This document shows positions 44,469 through 54,211 of a DNA stretch of 64,000 bases, in pieces. The stretch is from Bacteroidales bacterium. GTDB taxonomy: Bacteria; Bacteroidota; Bacteroidia; Bacteroidales; F082. Both the position numbers and the translations under genes were made by a program. Positions within the stretch are counted from its first letter, which is position 1; every line of letters begins with the position of its first letter. The notes beneath the pieces are model-generated. The model was given only the letters and a program-made list of their open reading frames with translations. It was not told the DNA's origin and did no database searches. The stretch is taken from the NCBI GenBank assembly GCA_021647205.1, contig JAKIVD010000001.1, positions 62,001 to 126,000 of the forward strand, in the 5' to 3' direction.

Positions 44469-47400
44469 TTGAAAGCCACCCAACTCTTAACCAACTTCCG
44501 GAACCATCCACGCATGGCCGAACTTTCCGTTTTGCTGGATTCGGAACAAAACAATATCCAATTAAAGGGCCTGACCGGCTCGGCCCGTGCTCTGGCAATT
44601 GCCGGAATTTTTGAGCATTCGGGCAAGCAGCAACATCTGGTGGTTTTGCCCGGCAAGGAACAGGCGGCATACTTTTACAACGACCTCGAAAATTTGTTTG
44701 ATGAACCTGATGCCGACCACAACAACAAACGGGTATTGTTTTACCCCACTGCTTACAAACGGCCTTACGAACCGGAAAACCTGGACAAGGCGTATCAGTT
44801 GTCGCGCACCGAAGTGCTGAAACGCTTTGTAAGCAGCGACCGGAAAACCATTGTGGTTACCTATCCCGAAGCACTGGCCGAGAAAGTAATCACCAAACAA
44901 TACCTTACCAAAAACCTGATGAAACTTAAGCAGGGGGAAGAAGTTTCTCTGGATTTTATGGTGGAATTGTTACATGAATTCAACTTTGAAGTGGCTGATT
45001 TTGTGGCCGAACCCGGTCAGTATGCCATCCGTGGCGGCATAGTCGATGTTTTTTCGTTTTCGAATGATCATCCCTACCGCATTGAATTTTTGGGCGATGA
45101 AGTGGAGTCCATTCGCACCTTCGATCCGGTGAGCCAGCTTTCGTTGCAAAACCTTAACCGCATTACCCTGTTGCCCAATGTGCAGGACAGGCAGATTGTC
45201 GAGAAACGCATTGCTTTTCTGGATTATGTACCTCCCAAAACTATTGTTTGGTTAGATGATCTCACATTTACGCGTGACCGGATTGCCCTTGAGTTTGAAA
45301 AAGCAAAAGATACTTTTCAACGTTTTACGAATGAAACCGAACAACTTCCCCCGGAAGACCTGTTTGTGAAAGGGGACTTTTTTGTGGACAGACTGGCTGC
45401 CTTTAAAACGGTGGAATTCGGGCATGCCATATTTTTTAAAGATGCCCAAACCATCACCTTCAACCAATCACCTCAACGGGCTTTCAACAAGAATTTTGAA
45501 CTGCTGATTCGCGATTTGCTGGAGAAATCGGAAACCGGATTTACAAACTTTATCTTATCAGATAATCCCCGGCAAAGCAAACGCCTTTTCGATATTTTTG
45601 AAGACATCCAGGCCGAAAACCCGGAAGCGGCTAAGGCGTATTTTAAGCCCCTGAAGCTGAACTTAAGTGCCGGCTTTGTGGATAACGAAATCCGGTTGCT
45701 GTGTTATACCGATCACCAGATTTTTGATCGTTACCACCGTTTCCGTTTGCGGGAAGGCTTTGGCCGGAAAGAAGCCTTGTCAATCAAAGAATTGTACGAC
45801 TTGCAACCCGGCGATTATGTGACCCATATCGACCACGGTGTCGGTAAATTCGACGGACTTCAAATTATCGACAACAACGGTAAAAAACAGGAAACCATCC
45901 GGTTGGTGTATAAAAACGACGATTTACTGTACATCAGTATTCATTCGCTGCACCGCATTTCAAAATATGTAGGCAAAGAAGGCACCCCGCCCGTGCTCAA
46001 CAAACTGGGCTCGAATACCTGGAGCAAACTGAAAAACAAAACCAAAAGCAAGGTCAAGGATATTGCACGCGACCTGATTAAACTGTACGCCAAACGCAAA
46101 GCAGCCAGTGGTTTTGAATTTATGCCCGATACCTATTTGCAGAACGAACTGGAAGCCTCGTTTATTTACGAAGACACGCCCGACCAGTTAAAGGCCACAC
46201 AGGATTTTAAAAAGGACATGGAGGCGCCCCATCCCATGGACCGGCTGGTGTGTGGCGATGTGGGCTTTGGTAAAACCGAAGTAGCCATTCGTGCAGCATT
46301 TAAAGCGGTTAACGATAGCAAACAGGTGGCTGTTTTGGTACCCACCACCATCCTGGCCTTGCAGCATTTTAAAACCTTCAGCGAGCGTTTGCAGGATTTC
46401 CCGGTAAGTATCGACTACATTAACCGGTTTAAAAGTACAAAGCAGCAAAAAGAGACTTTGCAAAAGCTGAAAGAGGGCAAACTGGACATCCTGATTGGCA
46501 CCCACCGGATTCTGAGCAAAGACATTGCCTTTCACGACCTCGGTTTGTTTATCGTTGACGAAGAGCAGAAATTTGGTGTTTCGGCCAAAGAGCGGCTGCG
46601 GCAATTCAAGGCCAATGTCGATACGCTTACCCTTACTGCCACCCCCATTCCGCGTACCTTGCAATTTTCGTTGATGGGCGCCCGCGATCTCTCCATCATC
46701 AATACACCGCCGCCAAACCGCTACCCCGTTCAAACTGAGCTCCGGTCGTTTGGCGAAGAATTGATTAAACAAGCCATTAACTACGAAGTGTCGCGGAGCG
46801 GACAGGTATTTTTTGTGCACAACCGCATCAAGAATATTTTTGAAGTGAAAGACATGATCCGGAAATTTGTGCCGGGTGTACGTATCGGGGTGGCGCACGG
46901 GCAGATGGAAGGGGCGAAACTGGAAAAAGTCATGCTCGATTTTATCGAGGGCATGTACGATGTTTTACTTTCCACTTCCATTATCGAATCGGGGCTCGAT
47001 ATTCCCAATGCCAACACCATTATCATCAACGATGCCCAGAATTATGGCCTGAGTGATTTACACCAGTTGCGGGGCAGGGTGGGCAGGACAAACAAAAAAG
47101 CCTTTTGTTATTTGCTGGCACCGCCGCTGGTTGCCCTGAGTGGCGAAGCCCGGAAACGGCTGAAGGCCATCGCGGAATATGCCGACCTTGGAAGCGGGTT
47201 TAATATCGCCATGCGCGATCTGGACATCCGCGGTGCGGGAAATATCCTGGGGGCAGAACAAAGCGGATTTATCTCGGAAATCGGTATCGAAATGTACCAG
47301 AAAATTCTGGATGAAGCCCTGCTCGAACTCAAAGAAAAAGAGTTTTCGGCCCTTTTTGAAAAAGAACTGGAAGAAAAAGATTTTGTGAAAGAGTGCCAGT

Positions 47401-47834
47401 TTGAAACCGATTTGGAAATTTTAATTCCCAACGACTACGTCAGCAATATTACCGAGCGCCTTAGTTTGTACAAAGAACTGGACGATGTTGATAATGAAGA
47501 GCAGCTTCAACAATTTAAAACGCAGCTTGCCGACCGCTTCGGCCCATTACCAGCCGCCACCCAAGCCCTGATTAACACCATCCGCTTGCGCTGGCTGGCC
47601 AAAAAAATCGGATTCGAAAAACTTGCCATCAAATTCAACCGCATGACCGGCTTTTTTGCCGGCGACCAGGAATCGCCCTATTTTCAATCGGAAGCCTTTG
47701 GGAAAGTGCTGGAGTTCGTCCAAAACAATCCCGGCCTGGCGGTAATGAAAGAAAGCAAAGGAAAGCTGACCCTGCGTTTTGAAGGGGTAAATACAGTGGA
47801 CAAAGGGATAAGCCTGCTGCAAAGAATTTTGTGA
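44469..47834 (+). CDS. mfd: Transcription-repair coupling factor Mfd
   Basis: A 1121-residue helicase that removes stalled RNA polymerase and recruits UvrA. The UvrB-like N-terminal part is followed by the RNA-polymerase interaction domain (LQPGDYVTHIDHGVGKFDGL), then the translocase: Walker A GDVGFGKTEVA (Lys602), DEEQ box, TATPIPRTLQ, IIESGLDIPNANT and LRGRVGRTNKKA, and the C-terminal TRCF domain. The start appears to be TTG at 44469: the encoded MKATQLLTNFRNHPRMAELSV fits the usual N-terminus, while the first ATG (44514) would cut the opening helix. Length is normal. No adjacent repair gene. Confidence 0.95.
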   Translation: MKATQLLTNFRNHPRMAELSVLLDSEQNNIQLKGLTGSARALAIAGIFEHSGKQQHLVVLPGKEQAAYFYNDLENLFDEPDADHNNKRVLFYPTAYKRPYEPENLDKAYQLSRTEVLKRFVSSDRKTIVVTYPEALAEKVITKQYLTKNLMKLKQGEEVSLDFMVELLHEFNFEVADFVAEPGQYAIRGGIVDVFSFSNDHPYRIEFLGDEVESIRTFDPVSQLSLQNLNRITLLPNVQDRQIVEKRIAFLDYVPPKTIVWLDDLTFTRDRIALEFEKAKDTFQRFTNETEQLPPEDLFVKGDFFVDRLAAFKTVEFGHAIFFKDAQTITFNQSPQRAFNKNFELLIRDLLEKSETGFTNFILSDNPRQSKRLFDIFEDIQAENPEAAKAYFKPLKLNLSAGFVDNEIRLLCYTDHQIFDRYHRFRLREGFGRKEALSIKELYDLQPGDYVTHIDHGVGKFDGLQIIDNNGKKQETIRLVYKNDDLLYISIHSLHRISKYVGKEGTPPVLNKLGSNTWSKLKNKTKSKVKDIARDLIKLYAKRKAASGFEFMPDTYLQNELEASFIYEDTPDQLKATQDFKKDMEAPHPMDRLVCGDVGFGKTEVAIRAAFKAVNDSKQVAVLVPTTILALQHFKTFSERLQDFPVSIDYINRFKSTKQQKETLQKLKEGKLDILIGTHRILSKDIAFHDLGLFIVDEEQKFGVSAKERLRQFKANVDTLTLTATPIPRTLQFSLMGARDLSIINTPPPNRYPVQTELRSFGEELIKQAINYEVSRSGQVFFVHNRIKNIFEVKDMIRKFVPGVRIGVAHGQMEGAKLEKVMLDFIEGMYDVLLSTSIIESGLDIPNANTIIINDAQNYGLSDLHQLRGRVGRTNKKAFCYLLAPPLVALSGEARKRLKAIAEYADLGSGFNIAMRDLDIRGAGNILGAEQSGFISEIGIEMYQKILDEALLELKEKEFSALFEKELEEKDFVKECQFETDLEILIPNDYVSNITERLSLYKELDDVDNEEQLQQFKTQLADRFGPLPAATQALINTIRLRWLAKKIGFEKLAIKFNRMTGFFAGDQESPYFQSEAFGKVLEFVQNNPGLAVMKESKGKLTLRFEGVNTVDKGISLLQRIL

Positions 47835-47961
47835 GGGAGTAATTGGGTAATTTGAAAATGTGGTTGTTAGGCCAATTTAACAATTTAAACCCGATCAGGG
47901 GTCGAAGGCTGTGAATATGTTTTTAATTTTGTGGGAGATTAATCATTAAACGAATTGAGAG

Positions 47962-48951
47962 ATGAAAAAACTTTTACTTGCCATTTTTACCCTTTTTATC
48001 GGAAGCGCCTTGCTGGCACAAGAATGCTCCGACCTCTTTATTTCTGAGTATGTAGAGGGCTCGGGAAACAACAAGGCCATCGAGTTGTACAACCCTACTG
48101 ATGCAACCATAGACCTAAGTGCCTACAAACTGGTGAGGTACAGCAATGGCGGATTTCAGGGCTACGATGTCGGCCTGGAAGGAACCATCGAACCCAAAGA
48201 TGTTTTTGTGGTTGTACTTGACAAAAGAGACCCCAACGGAATTGATTTTGAACAACCCGTTGACAGCGCACTTCAGGAAAAAGCAGATATTTTCCTCTGC
48301 CCGGTTTATAGCGTAAACAGGATGATGTATTTTAATGGAAATGATGCCGTTACACTTGAAAAAGTAACCGGGGAGATTATTGATATTTTTGGTATTATTG
48401 GTGGTGGCATGTTGAGTGACGACAACGGGTGGGGCAACCTTAACGACACCACGATTACCTACAATAGCGGCGGAAACCCTACATCTTACACCATCCAGAA
48501 TTACATTGTCGGCCCCCTGTTCTGGCTGTCCTGGTCAAAAGACAACACACTCATTCGTAAGTACGACATTAAACAGGGAGTAACAAGCAACCCCGACCCT
48601 TATTTTGAGGTTTTTATGGAATGGGATTCTGTACCGAAAGACACTTTCGATTCGTTGGGATTTCACAAATGCGATTGCGGTACACTTGATATTAAAGAAA
48701 ATATCAACCCTTCTTTTGTATCGGTTTACCCCAATCCGGCCACAGGAAATGAATTTACTATTGAAACCACAGAACCTGTAACATCCGTTGAAGTGATTGA
48801 CCTGAGGGGCATTATTGTTTCGCGCAGGGCATTTGCCGGTCATTCGGAAAGCTACCGGTTTACATCCGACAGAAAATTGCAGGGCATCTATTTTGTCCGG
48901 ATCAGTCTTGCCTCGGGGCAACAGGTGAGCAAAAAACTTGTCTTTAAGTAA
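47962..48951 (+). CDS. Lamin-tail-domain exported protein with T9SS sorting domain
   Basis: A 329-residue protein with signal peptide ending GSALLAQ. The lamin-tail Ig-like domain (about 20-145) is visible as LFISEYVEGSGNNKAIELYNPTDATIDLSAYKLVRYSNGG and FNGNDAVTLEKVTGEIIDIFG. The end is a type A T9SS domain (SVYPNPATGNEFTIET, LQGIYFVRISLASG, SKKLVFK). Lamin-tail domains in bacteria are often joined to, or neighbours of, secreted nucleases and phosphatases, which fits the endonuclease I gene 3 kb downstream. A hairpin at 49007 probably ends its transcript. Probable surface location. Confidence 0.85.
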   Translation: MKKLLLAIFTLFIGSALLAQECSDLFISEYVEGSGNNKAIELYNPTDATIDLSAYKLVRYSNGGFQGYDVGLEGTIEPKDVFVVVLDKRDPNGIDFEQPVDSALQEKADIFLCPVYSVNRMMYFNGNDAVTLEKVTGEIIDIFGIIGGGMLSDDNGWGNLNDTTITYNSGGNPTSYTIQNYIVGPLFWLSWSKDNTLIRKYDIKQGVTSNPDPYFEVFMEWDSVPKDTFDSLGFHKCDCGTLDIKENINPSFVSVYPNPATGNEFTIETTEPVTSVEVIDLRGIIVSRRAFAGHSESYRFTSDRKLQGIYFVRISLASGQQVSKKLVFK

Positions 48952-49006
48952 GTTTTCTGAAAGTGGGGTTTTATTTACATAGCGGACTTGAAATATGATA
49001 TTTATT

Positions 49007-49042
49007 AAAATGGGGAGATTCTAAACCGGGTTTCTCCATTTT
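49007..49042 (+). terminator. Hairpin terminator between lamin-tail and TonB receptor genes
   Basis: AAAATGGGGAGA (49007-49018) pairs with TTTCTCCATTTT (49031-49042) along all twelve positions if two G-U pairs are allowed; the 3' arm itself ends in T4. It separates the lamin-tail gene from the receptor gene and could also act as a leader structure of the latter. Confidence 0.65.
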
Positions 49043-49063
49043 ACATTTTAACCAACCGGATTG

Positions 49064-51742
49064 ATGAAAGCTAAATTTATTTTATTTATTTCGCTGTTCC
49101 TCTTTGCTTTGGGAGTTTCTGCACAAACAAAAAACATAAGCGGAGTGGTTACAGATAACCTCGGCGAAGTGCTGATCGGTGTCAATGTAACTTATGAACA
49201 GGGAAAAGGAGCGGTTACCGGCATGAATGGGGAATACCATTTGCAGTTGAAGCCGGGAGAATACGACCTGCATGTTTCGTACGTCGGCTTCGAGAGCCAG
49301 CAAAAGCATATTACAGTTGAAGACAAGAACCTGTTCGTTAATTTCAGTTTAAAACCGGTTACACTCTCCGAGGTGGAAGTCGTTGGCGATGTTGCCAGGA
49401 CCCGCGAAACACCCATTGCTTTTTCCAATGTTTCACCCCTGCAGATCGAAGAACAACTCGCCTCACAGGATATCCCCCTGATCCTGAATGCCACACCGGG
49501 CGTTTACGCAACTCAATCCGGTGGTGGTGATGGTGATGCGCGGATTAGTATCCGCGGGTTTAACCAGCGAAATGTCGCGGTAATGCTGGACGGCATCCCT
49601 GTAAACGACATGGAAAACGGATGGGTGTATTGGTCGAACTGGTTCGGGCTCGACATGGTGATGCGCTACACACAGGTACAAAGGGGTTTGGGGGCTTCAA
49701 AACTTGCCATCCCTTCTGTTGGGGGAACCATCAACATTGCTACCAAAGGTATCGACAATGAACGCGGACTCAGCCTGAAGCAGGAAGTGGGCAACAATGG
49801 TTTTTTAAGAACTTCCGTTGGCCTGACAACAGGGCGAATGGCCAATGGCTGGGGTGTTACTTTTGCCGGTTCTTACAAAAGGGGCAACGGCTGGGTTGAC
49901 CAAACCTGGACAGAAGGCTGGTTTTATTTCCTTCGGGTTGACAAAGAATTCAAAAAGCACACCCTCAGCTTTACAGCAATGGGGGCACCGCAGAAACACG
50001 GGCAGCGCAGCCACATGAAACACATTTCTACTTACGACACCAAATATGCCCTGGATGCAGGAATGTCGCAACAAACCATTGACAGTCTGCAGCAAAACGG
50101 CATCCCTACGAATATGGGGTTGCGGTACAACCCCAACTGGGGATACCTCAGCAGGATTTCCATTACTGAGACGGATACCATTTATCCCGGGCCTAAAGCA
50201 AGCAGTACGGCCAACAACTTTTATCATAAACCCCTCTTCAGTCTGCGCGACTTCTGGACAGTGAACGACCGGTTATACATCTCGAATATCTTGTACCTCT
50301 CATTGGGAACAGGCGGGGGACGTGGTTTCTCAACTACACCTGAATACGATACAACAAACTGGCAGCAAGACCTCCAAACATCTTACAATACGAACATAAA
50401 CGTTGTGCCCCCCTATTTCAACAAAACAAAACAGTCAACAAATATTATGCGCAATGCCATGAACAATCATTTCTGGCTTGGCCTGTTGTCCACCTTTGAT
50501 TACACCGTAAACCAATCTGTCAGTATTTCGGGAGGTCTTGATTTAAGGACCTACAAAGGGGAGCATTTTCGTGAAGTATATGATTTATTTGGGGGAAACT
50601 ACTACCTGGATAACGGGAACCAAAACGAAGACAACGACACCACAAAAAAATATGTGGGCGACATCATTGGTTACCATAACGATGCCATGGTGAGATGGGG
50701 CGGGCTATTTGCACAAGTTAAATACCAAAAGGGCAGCCTGACAACTTTTGTCAATTTAACAAGCTCACTTTCTGCTTACAAACGTATCGACTATTTTTTG
50801 CCCTACGCCACAGACGGGTCGGTGAACGAAACAGACTGGAAGTATTTGCCCGGTTTTACTGTTAAGGGTGGCGCAAATTATAACCTGAACGAAAGCATGA
50901 ACGTTTTTATGAACATCGGCTACATTTCAAAAGCGCAAAGGTTTAACAATGTCTTCGACCGGAATAATGAGCAATTCAGAGACATAAAAAATGAACGGGT
51001 CCGGGCGGTTGAACTGGGCTACAGCTTTGTAAAACCACGCCTTACTCTCAACATAAATACTTATTTTACTTCCTGGCTCAACAAACCTGCCGACAGGGCA
51101 ATGCGCATAGATATTGACGGCGTGTTTTACAGTGTAAACATCAACAACATGAATGCCAGGCATATGGGCATCGAGTTCGAGTTTGCTTACAGGATTACCA
51201 AAAACCTGACATTGGAAAGCCTGCTTTCGCTTGGCGACTGGAAGTGGACTTCTGCAGATACGGCTTTTGTTTATGACGACAACGGGCAATTGATACAAAA
51301 AAGACCTTTCGATGCCAAAGGGCTTTATGTGGGTGATGCAGCTCAATTTCAGAACAGGGAAAGTTTACGCTGGGAAATCATTCGCGGCTTATATGTAAAC
51401 GGGGTGTTCACATGGTTTGGGAAGCATTATGCCGAATTCAACCCATTGGATTACAACCACGATTTAAACCCCTGGGCCTTCGATGAAAATGGCAAACCCA
51501 GGCAATCATGGAAAATCCCGAATTACTATGTCGTTGATTTTCACACAGGCTATTCGTGGTATGTCAAAAAAGTCGGGTTCCATATAAGGGCAAGTGTTAT
51601 CAATTTGCTCGACGGAAGGTTCATAACCGATGCCCAAAACAACGACCAATACCTCGGGGGAAAGAGTTTCGATGCTGCTTCTGCCGGTGTGTATATGGGC
51701 CTGGGCCGAAGGTTCAACCTGTCATTACGAATTAATTTTTAG
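49064..51742 (+). CDS. TonB-dependent outer-membrane receptor
   Basis: An 892-residue protein with signal peptide ending LGVSAQ. It begins with a carboxypeptidase-like regulatory domain (ISGVVTDNLGEVLIGVNVTYEQGKGAVTGMNGEYHL), then the plug (DIPLILNATPGVYATQSGGGDGDARISIRGFNQRNVAVMLDGIPVNDM) and a 22-strand barrel ending in aromatic FNLSLRINF, the usual last strand. It moves a ligand across the outer membrane with TonB energy. There is no SusD gene beside it, so it is not a glycan SusCD pair. Next door are a lamin-tail protein and a secreted endonuclease, so nucleic-acid breakdown products are the natural candidate ligand. Start is the ATG at 49064; a TTG directly upstream is unlikely. Confidence 0.9.
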   Translation: MKAKFILFISLFLFALGVSAQTKNISGVVTDNLGEVLIGVNVTYEQGKGAVTGMNGEYHLQLKPGEYDLHVSYVGFESQQKHITVEDKNLFVNFSLKPVTLSEVEVVGDVARTRETPIAFSNVSPLQIEEQLASQDIPLILNATPGVYATQSGGGDGDARISIRGFNQRNVAVMLDGIPVNDMENGWVYWSNWFGLDMVMRYTQVQRGLGASKLAIPSVGGTINIATKGIDNERGLSLKQEVGNNGFLRTSVGLTTGRMANGWGVTFAGSYKRGNGWVDQTWTEGWFYFLRVDKEFKKHTLSFTAMGAPQKHGQRSHMKHISTYDTKYALDAGMSQQTIDSLQQNGIPTNMGLRYNPNWGYLSRISITETDTIYPGPKASSTANNFYHKPLFSLRDFWTVNDRLYISNILYLSLGTGGGRGFSTTPEYDTTNWQQDLQTSYNTNINVVPPYFNKTKQSTNIMRNAMNNHFWLGLLSTFDYTVNQSVSISGGLDLRTYKGEHFREVYDLFGGNYYLDNGNQNEDNDTTKKYVGDIIGYHNDAMVRWGGLFAQVKYQKGSLTTFVNLTSSLSAYKRIDYFLPYATDGSVNETDWKYLPGFTVKGGANYNLNESMNVFMNIGYISKAQRFNNVFDRNNEQFRDIKNERVRAVELGYSFVKPRLTLNINTYFTSWLNKPADRAMRIDIDGVFYSVNINNMNARHMGIEFEFAYRITKNLTLESLLSLGDWKWTSADTAFVYDDNGQLIQKRPFDAKGLYVGDAAQFQNRESLRWEIIRGLYVNGVFTWFGKHYAEFNPLDYNHDLNPWAFDENGKPRQSWKIPNYYVVDFHTGYSWYVKKVGFHIRASVINLLDGRFITDAQNNDQYLGGKSFDAASAGVYMGLGRRFNLSLRINF

Positions 51743-51801
51743 TTAAAGTATAATAATCAGTTTCCCTGGCCTTCAGCTCAGGGTGCATAGACTTAGAAAG
51801 A

Positions 51802-53973
51802 ATGAAAAAACAATTAACCATTTTTATCGCCTTGTTGATTTCAACAATGGCATTCAGCCAGCAAACAGGCTATTACAACGGGACCGAAGGAAAAAGCGGG
51901 GACGAACTGAAAGCTGCCCTCAATGGAATCATCAGCGGCCACACACCCTACTCCTATTTTTTTTCAAAGCAAATTTTTAAACTCTCGGACGCCGACCCAG
52001 ACAACCCCAATAACGTCATTCAGGTTTACACCGGTTTTTCTCACGACAACAGCGACTACGGCAACAGCGGCCTGCAGCTCAACCGCGAACACGTCTGGGC
52101 CAAATCGCATGGAATGTTTGGTGATATTCCACCCATGTACGGCGATGTGCACAACCTGAAACCTTCGGCATCCAGCGTTAACCAGGACAAAAGCAACCTG
52201 GATTTTGACAACGGTGGTGTACAACACGATGTGGCCACCGGTTGCTATTTTACAGATTCCACCTGGGAAGCCCGCGATGAAGTAAAAGGTGATATTGCCC
52301 GGATTATTTTTTATATGTCAACACGTTATGAAGGAAATGATGGCGAGATGGATCTCGAAGTGGTGGACCGGAACAATACTTACCCCTATGCCCAGCACGG
52401 CAAACTGTCAACTTTGCTGCAATGGAACCTGCAGGATCCGCCCGATGAATTTGAAAGAAACCGCAATGATGTGATTTTTTCTTTTCAGAAAAACCGCAAC
52501 CCTTTTATCGACGATCCTGAATTTGCAGAACTGATCTGGGGCGGAGCAACACCCAATGCCATCCTTATCGGGAATGTGAAGGTAATGCCCGAATTGGCCG
52601 TTGCCGGCGAACCTGTGGAAGTGAATGCAACAATTACAAGTAATACAGAACCTGTTTCGTCTGCCAGTTTATTTTGGGGATTAAGTTATGAAACCCTGAC
52701 AAATGAAATAGCAATGGCTGTAGCCGGTAATGTATTTTCAGCTCAAATTCCCGGGCAAGCAGAAGGAGCAACTGTTTATTATAAAATTGTTGCCACAAAT
52801 ACCGAAACTGAGAATATGTCGGTGGTTTACAATTATTACGTTCCAAAGATATTTACAGGCGAACTGGTTTCCATTTACGACATCCAGGGGCAGCAGGCAA
52901 GTTCCCCTTACGAAGACCAGATAGTGAGCACAACAGGGATTGTAACTGCTAATTTTGGCAGTTCTTACTTTATCCAGGACGGAACCGGCGGCTGGAACGG
53001 ATTGTTCATTTACGAATCGGGAAGGAACCCGTCAGTTGGCGACAGCATTGTCCTCACGGGAAAAATCACCGAATATTACGAGAAAACAGAAATGGTAGAG
53101 ATCTCCGATTATTATTTTATTTCGGGAAACCATGCACTTCCCGAACCGGTAATCATTGCAACGGGCGGTGTGGAAGAGCAACACGAAAGCATTTTGGTTA
53201 CAGTTAAAGATGCCCTCTGCACCGATGCCAACTATCAGGGCAATTATTTTATGTGGGGTGTTGACGATGGTTCGGGCGAACTGAAAATCCACAACACTTC
53301 CGTTTTTGAATTCGAACCCGTAGAAGGGAACTACTACGACATTACCGGCCCAATGAACTGGGATTTCGGTAAATGGAAAATTGAATTGCGTTTTGAAAGC
53401 GATGTTACAGGTGGTACGGACGAAGACGGCCCAACGGTTGTTGAGGTTGTGCCAATAATCAGCACCAATGTGCAGGTTATCTTCAACGAAGAAGTGGAAA
53501 CTACTTCCGCGGAGGACGCAGCAAATTACAGCATCAACAATGGTGTAACTGTTGAATCTGCCACCCAGCACGCATTCAATAAAGCGCAGGTCAACCTGGC
53601 GGTAACAGAATTGTCGGGCGATTACCAGCTCACAATCCAAAACGTAAAAGACCTGTTAAACAATGTGATGGAAGACACAACATTAAGTTTTAGCTTTGTG
53701 GGTATCGAGGAACTGTTCCTGAACGGGGAAGTGAAAGTTTACCCCAACCCGGCTGACAGACAGGTGAACATTTCATTTAACGCCTTGAAAAATGTTGACC
53801 TTGAGGTTCAACTGGCCGATGTCAGCGGTCGAACCATCAGAGCGCTGAGTTACACTGCCGGTCAGGGCGTAAACAATTTCAGCTTCGGCCTCGACAATCT
53901 TTCCAAAGGTGTTTATTTCCTGAAAATCCGGGGCAACCACAGCAGTTTACGATACAAACTTGTGGTGAGGTAA
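51802..53973 (+). CDS. Secreted endonuclease I-family nuclease with OB-like, Ig-like and T9SS domains
   Basis: A 723-residue protein with signal peptide (IFIALLISTMAFSQ). The endonuclease I domain occupies roughly 25-250, with the His-Me finger motif LNREHVWAKSHG and GDVHNLKPSASSVNQDKSN. A segment at about 345-540 (GELVSIYDIQGQQA, VSTTGIVTANFGSSYFIQDGTGGWNGLFIYE, GDSIVLTGKITEYY) resembles the OB-fold extensions of extracellular nucleases. An Ig-like domain and a type A T9SS domain (VKVYPNPADRQVNISF, LSKGVYFLKIRG) close the protein. It should cut DNA or RNA outside the cell. It follows the TonB receptor gene by 59 bases and may be cotranscribed. Confidence 0.92.
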   Translation: MKKQLTIFIALLISTMAFSQQTGYYNGTEGKSGDELKAALNGIISGHTPYSYFFSKQIFKLSDADPDNPNNVIQVYTGFSHDNSDYGNSGLQLNREHVWAKSHGMFGDIPPMYGDVHNLKPSASSVNQDKSNLDFDNGGVQHDVATGCYFTDSTWEARDEVKGDIARIIFYMSTRYEGNDGEMDLEVVDRNNTYPYAQHGKLSTLLQWNLQDPPDEFERNRNDVIFSFQKNRNPFIDDPEFAELIWGGATPNAILIGNVKVMPELAVAGEPVEVNATITSNTEPVSSASLFWGLSYETLTNEIAMAVAGNVFSAQIPGQAEGATVYYKIVATNTETENMSVVYNYYVPKIFTGELVSIYDIQGQQASSPYEDQIVSTTGIVTANFGSSYFIQDGTGGWNGLFIYESGRNPSVGDSIVLTGKITEYYEKTEMVEISDYYFISGNHALPEPVIIATGGVEEQHESILVTVKDALCTDANYQGNYFMWGVDDGSGELKIHNTSVFEFEPVEGNYYDITGPMNWDFGKWKIELRFESDVTGGTDEDGPTVVEVVPIISTNVQVIFNEEVETTSAEDAANYSINNGVTVESATQHAFNKAQVNLAVTELSGDYQLTIQNVKDLLNNVMEDTTLSFSFVGIEELFLNGEVKVYPNPADRQVNISFNALKNVDLEVQLADVSGRTIRALSYTAGQGVNNFSFGLDNLSKGVYFLKIRGNHSSLRYKLVVR

Positions 53974-54002
53974 ACTGTGTTGCTGTTTGGGATTACTAAT
54001 CC

Positions 54003-54060
54003 TTGGGGGCACCTTTTATCTTCCGGAAACAGCCCCCCGTTTCAAGCCTTAACGCTTGAA
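54003..54060. repeat. Two hairpins after the nuclease gene
   Basis: A G5/C5 stem (54005-54010 with 54032-54037) is followed by TTCAAGC-CTTAAC-GCTTGAA (54041-54060). They may end the nuclease transcript, though no strong T-run follows. The 238-base spacer has no gene. Confidence 0.45.
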
Positions 54061-54160
54061 GCTGACTTAGATTTAAAATAAATAATCTGTTTAATTGGCT
54101 GATTTTCTGTATGTAGGATAATCACCTTAAAATTAAACGTTTAAAGGCTGCAATATTTTC

Positions 54161-54168
54161 TAAATTTG
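54161..54168 (+). promoter_or_regulatory. -7 box TAAATTTG upstream of the NfnAB-type operon
   Basis: Consensus octamer 44 bases before the ATG at 54212; the likely promoter of the three-gene flavoprotein operon. Confidence 0.55.
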
Positions 54169-54211
54169 CTGTTTCTTTTTTTGAAAATATTGAAAAACCT
54201 TAGAAACTGTT

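Noticed and set aside
49064-51742. Polysaccharide utilisation locus (SusC-type receptor)
   Set aside because: No SusD gene and no glycosidase next to the receptor; the alpha-amylase is 13 kb away on the other side of unrelated genes.
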